Made by a program: the position numbers and the translations under genes
In this document: positions 60,501 through 64,000 of the stretch, piece after piece
Layout of the letters: each line of letters starts with the position of its first letter
Position numbering within the stretch: position 1 is the first letter of the stretch
Source: Dryas octopetala
Taxonomy: Eukaryota > Streptophyta > Magnoliopsida > Rosales > Rosaceae
Reading direction: 5' to 3'
DNA length: 64,000 bases
Assembly (NCBI GenBank): GCA_963921425.1
Contig: OY992834.1
Coordinates: 8,477,271 to 8,541,270 of the forward strand
The notes under the pieces: model-generated
Database searches by the model: none
Told to the model about the DNA's origin: nothing
What the model saw: the letters and a program-made list of their open reading frames with translations, nothing else

Positions 60501-61689
60501 ATATACTTAATTGGGATGTGGGAAGTTTGTGTTTTGTTTTGTAGTCTTGGTCAATTTTGTTGTTTGGTTGTGAGTGTGGAATTTTATATGGAGGGATGAT
60601 CGGAATGTTTTGTAATGGTATATATATATATATGAAGGTTGGTTGAGAAATTTTTTAACCATACTACCGTCTGTGATGGTAAATTTACTTATTATATTCT
60701 AAATGGACGATCTATTTATTTTTTGAAGTATTATATAATAAATATACAAGTATTATAAATTTATAATATATGAAGATTAATATACGTTACACCAAAAAAT
60801 AAAATATTCGGGTTGAAGATAATTAAGAGGCTACGGAATTGTCTAGAGGGGAGAGTTTTGTTGGAACGGTGTGCCATGCATTGATTCAACACGTGTGGTG
60901 TGATGTCAACTCAAACGTAATGCTTATGTTATCAACTATACTTGGCATTTTCTACTTTGTTTGGTCACGATTCAATTGTAGGAATATTTGAACGCGTGTG
61001 ATTTTTGGTCATTCATACATATTGGTGAAATTAACTGGTGTTTGATAGAGTGGTTGTCTGATTTTTGGTATTAATATATATCGATAAAATTAAAAAAATT
61101 ATTGGATATAATCGATATATCGTCATGTGGTGTAATTAATTTAACGTGTAAGGATATTATTAGATGATTTGTTTAAATTTATAAGGTATAGTATTAATAA
61201 CATTCACTCATATTATGAGATATAAATTAGTTATACTACATAACAGTGTATTGGTTATACAAAATAATTTCTCGTGAAATTGATATTTAATAGAGTGGTT
61301 GTATTATACTCCGGTAGAAAAATTAACTCGTCAATATTTAAGAGTAAAAAATAATTTGCATGTTATATAATAATTATATGGCAAAAATTTCATGTGTTAC
61401 TGATAGCTCAACAACGGATAATGATTATTAATTGTTGACGTGTGCTGCTAATATATCAACTATTAATAACCGCTTACATATATATGGAAGATTTTGAAAA
61501 TGGACTCCTTTTATTTTATTTGACGAAATTAATTAAGAGAATTGTTATAAGAAATATGTAATGCAATGGAAATATTGCATATTTCAATGGAATCCAATGG
61601 AGAATGAAACTAATTTGCGTTTTTGGGGGAAGCTAACAATTGAATCATCATTAATATGTCAAAGGACCACGTACATCAGTATTGATATA

Positions 61690-61724
<35 letters not shown>

Positions 61725-62781
61725 CTTTGCCTATGAACGTTCAACCTGCTAAATATTAAATGTTTCAGTTGTGGACAATTCGATAGTTTACCTGTCATTT
61801 TCTATAACATGTGGTTTTAAGAGACACCAGTCCAAATTATATGGCTCTTTGGATTTCATAAGCTTTCTTACCAAGTGGTCTTTATAGGGATCGATATTCT
61901 CTGCAAATAATTTTCAGAATGATCGAATAAGTATGAGATGTACTAAATATTATCTCCACTGATATGATAGTATTTAGGAGTTGTTTTTTTTTTTTTTTTT
62001 TTAACTGTTTTACCACTTGAACTAACAAAAAAATTATTCATATTTTCATGTTAATTATAAACCATATTTCATCACGTACCAAAGCGCAATAAACTGCATA
62101 TATCTCCAGTTCTTCCACCGTCTAATTAATGAAAGATTCTTTAGATATTTCCAAAAATATACGAGGAAGGTTGAGCCAACCAAAATTGAATAAGGTCAAC
62201 GTGTATGGGACAAGAGGCCAATCAAAATCGGATAACGTTTTGTACGTGAAACAAATTATCAGTCAATTCTGATCAAATGGAGTGTATGTGGCCTTATTTT
62301 AGAATGAAACCTTGATCGAATTACTTTGTGGATTTTGACTACTGATATTGTTTATTGATATTCTATGTGATGATATATATGGTGTAATCTTATGGGAAAA
62401 AGGTATACCCTAAATTCGATAGTTATCATATACTAGTTATGCCCTCACATATATCATAGAAGGTAAACAAGAGTATTGCAAATGATTCTGTTTCTTCATT
62501 GAAGCAAAAGACCTTTCGGTGCAATCCTAAATATATATTAGTGGAAAAGGCATACCCTAAATTCAACGTACTATTGATGTAAGAATAATAATAATTCATG
62601 CATTAGGTTTAGAGTGTAGGGTTTAGAGTGGGTGGGACATAGAGTGGGTAGGAAAAAAGGGTCAGCCCCAAATAATTCCACATGAAAGTGTATCACGTAC
62701 CTAAAAATAAATTAAGCTAAAAGACAATCTATTTTGCGGGCACGGTCAACAGTGTAAAAAAAGTTTTCGAGGGCTCGGAAG

Positions 62782-62975
62782 ATGCATATGCAGTTTGTAG
62801 GATATTTTGAGCTTGCATATGCAGTTTTTAGAATGCAGATGCACATGTTTAGGTTCCAGATGCATTGCATTTAGAGCTAATTTTGAAATTGCATATGCAA
62901 TTGTTAGAGTATTTTGAACTTACATATGCATTTTTTTAGTTGCAGATGCACATTTTTAGGATGTAGATGCAACCT
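62782..62975. repeat. Degenerate tandem repeat with GCATATGCA cores
   Basis: GATGCATATGCAGTTTGTAG, TTGCATATGCAGTTTTTAG, TTGCATATGCAATTGTTAG and TTACATATGCATTTTTTTAG, each with GCAGATGCACAT-type spacers. This suggests two to four degenerate units of about 55-110 bp. NdeI/NsiI-like ATGCAT/CATATG palindromes dominate. Confidence 0.65.
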
Positions 62976-63194
62976 CCAAGTGCTCGACAAGAATCGACGA
63001 GTGCTTGGTAAGAATTTTGTCCTAGAAGTTAAGTATTGAGTCGAGTGGACTGTGGATTAAGATTTTTTTTTTTTTTTTCTTATTTTGGTCTTCTAGATAA
63101 AATACTTATTATAAGTGATCACATGTAAAATAAATTGGGCACGTACACGAATAATACATGAGTACGACACATTTGAACTAAGCATGTACAACAT

Positions 63195-63495
63195 GGCCTT
63201 GTTAATTTGATGCATAAGATTAGATATAATAGGATAAATGGCTAGATTCATATGTATTTAAGGAAGAAGATGAAATATGTTTTCTAATTTGAAAGAAGAA
63301 GATGAATTAGTTATGAGGGGAAACTTATCCCCCTTAATCACACCATTTTGGGGGGGGATTAGAAGGGATAAGTTTTCCCCTATTATTAGTCCATTTCTTT
63401 TTCATTTTTTTCCTTAAAGTTAGAAGCTTCTTCCTTGAGTACCATGATTTTTCCATTTATCCTATCTTATCAAATCTTATGCACCCAACGAGGCC
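63195..63495. mobile_element. MITE, family T2, copy 2
   Basis: 301 bp. Left GGCCTTGTTAATTTGATGCA, right CTTATGCACCCAACGAGGCC, with CAT on both sides (63192-63194 and 63496-63498). Interior AAACTTATCCCCCTTAATCA..GATAAGTTTTCCCC parallels copy 1 at 49411-49684. The GGCCTTGTT ends resemble Tourist-like elements, but CAT is not the usual TWA duplication. Confidence 0.75.
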
Positions 63496-63602
63496 CATGA
63501 GTATTGTGTCTTTGTTAGGTAAAATATTTGATATGACAACACAAACACATATATATTCAAGAAATGAGTATGGATCAAGATTTTCTTTTACAAAATGGCC
63601 TT

Positions 63603-64000
63603 GTTCAAGTAAGGGCATGAAATGAGCTCATAATAAGCACAAACCATTTAACAGTGTGTGCCGTTTTTTTTTTTTGGTTCAAGTAAGGACATGAAATGAG
63701 CCCGTAATAAGCACAAACCATTTAATAATGTGTGACGTTTTTTTTTTGTTTGTTCAAGTAAAGGCATGAAATGAGTCCGTAATAAGCACAAACCATTTAA
63801 CAATGTGTGACGTTTTTTTTTTGTTTGGTTCAAGTAAAGGCATGAAATGAGTCCGTAATAAGCACAAACCATTTAACAATGTGTGCCGTTTTTTTTTTTT
63901 TTGTTCAAGTAAGGGCATGAAATGAGTCCGTAATAAGCACAAACCATTTAACAATGTGTGACGTTTTTTTTTTTGTTTGGTTCAAGTAAAGGCATGAAAT
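63603..64000. repeat. 75-bp minisatellite running off the window end
   Basis: GTTCAAGTAAGGGCATGAAA begins units at 63603, 63677, 63752, 63828, 63903 and 63980 (spacing 74, 75, 76, 75, 77). Each unit contains AATAAGCACAAACCATTTAA and ends in a T run of variable length. The array is still going at the window border. Confidence 0.97.

Larger units (their letters stand above)
60263..62780. other. UGT upstream region and gene-free AT-rich spacer
   Basis: No coding region. There is a TA microsatellite at 61692-61722 and a T run at 61984-62003. No recognised transposon ends in 60500-62700. Confidence 0.4.

Overview
The window is nuclear DNA of a dicot plant. It has multi-exon genes with GT-AG introns, AT-rich spacers, CT/GA microsatellites and many short DNA transposons. 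Gene content and protein sequences (TROL, CENH3, TRIPTYCHON-like R3-MYB, group III WRKY, UGT72B-type glucosyltransferase) fit a woody rosid. I think Rosaceae/Prunus is most likely, but that is an inference from recalled protein similarity, not a search.

Layout. 1-1 kb: 3' end of a CHID1-like GH18 gene (+). 2.0-4.9 kb: complete eight-exon gene for the thylakoid rhodanese-like protein TROL (+). 6.4-9.8 kb: complete seven-exon centromeric histone CENH3 (+). 11.4-13.9 kb: six-unit polyubiquitin gene with a 5'-UTR leader intron (+). 13.9-22.1 kb: gene-free, with palindromic and TIR elements. 22.2-23.6 kb: three-exon TRY-like R3-MYB with a GC-AG intron (+). 24-39 kb: gene-free and transposon-rich. 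It holds a Pack-MULE carrying a fragment of the plant MurG-like gene (27.1-28.9 kb), two nested or tandemly rearranged hAT-type elements and a 0.7-kb MULE. 39.6-41.6 kb: three-exon group III WRKY gene (+). 42.0-46.2 kb: broken DFR/anthocyanidin-reductase-like gene (-), hit twice by Mutator-type elements. 47.3-49.0 kb: its intact five-exon paralogue (-). 49-58.8 kb: another transposon field. 58.8-60.3 kb: intronless UGT72B-type glycosyltransferase (-). 60.3-64 kb: gene-poor, ending in a 75-bp minisatellite that runs off the window.

The genes do not form a pathway. TROL tethers FNR at the thylakoid, CENH3 marks centromeres, polyubiquitin is housekeeping, TRY-like represses trichome and root-hair fate, and WRKY acts in stress and senescence. 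The reductase and the UGT are both plausible phenylpropanoid enzymes, but nothing shows that they act together.

The most unusual material is in the repeats. (1) The Pack-MULE has about 300-bp TIRs, a perfect 9-bp target duplication and a MurG fragment, and each TIR carries the same inward-facing ATG. (2) At least ten tiny insertions (13-22 nt: a few bases plus an A or T run) are each flanked by 13-19 bp target duplications, so they look like extremely 5'-truncated retroposons. (3) Target duplications can be read by eye for many elements, which gives the order of nesting; in one case the unoccupied site is preserved in a second copy 3 kb away. Splice sites and element borders were placed by eye and by reading-frame continuity. 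No alignment or database search was run.
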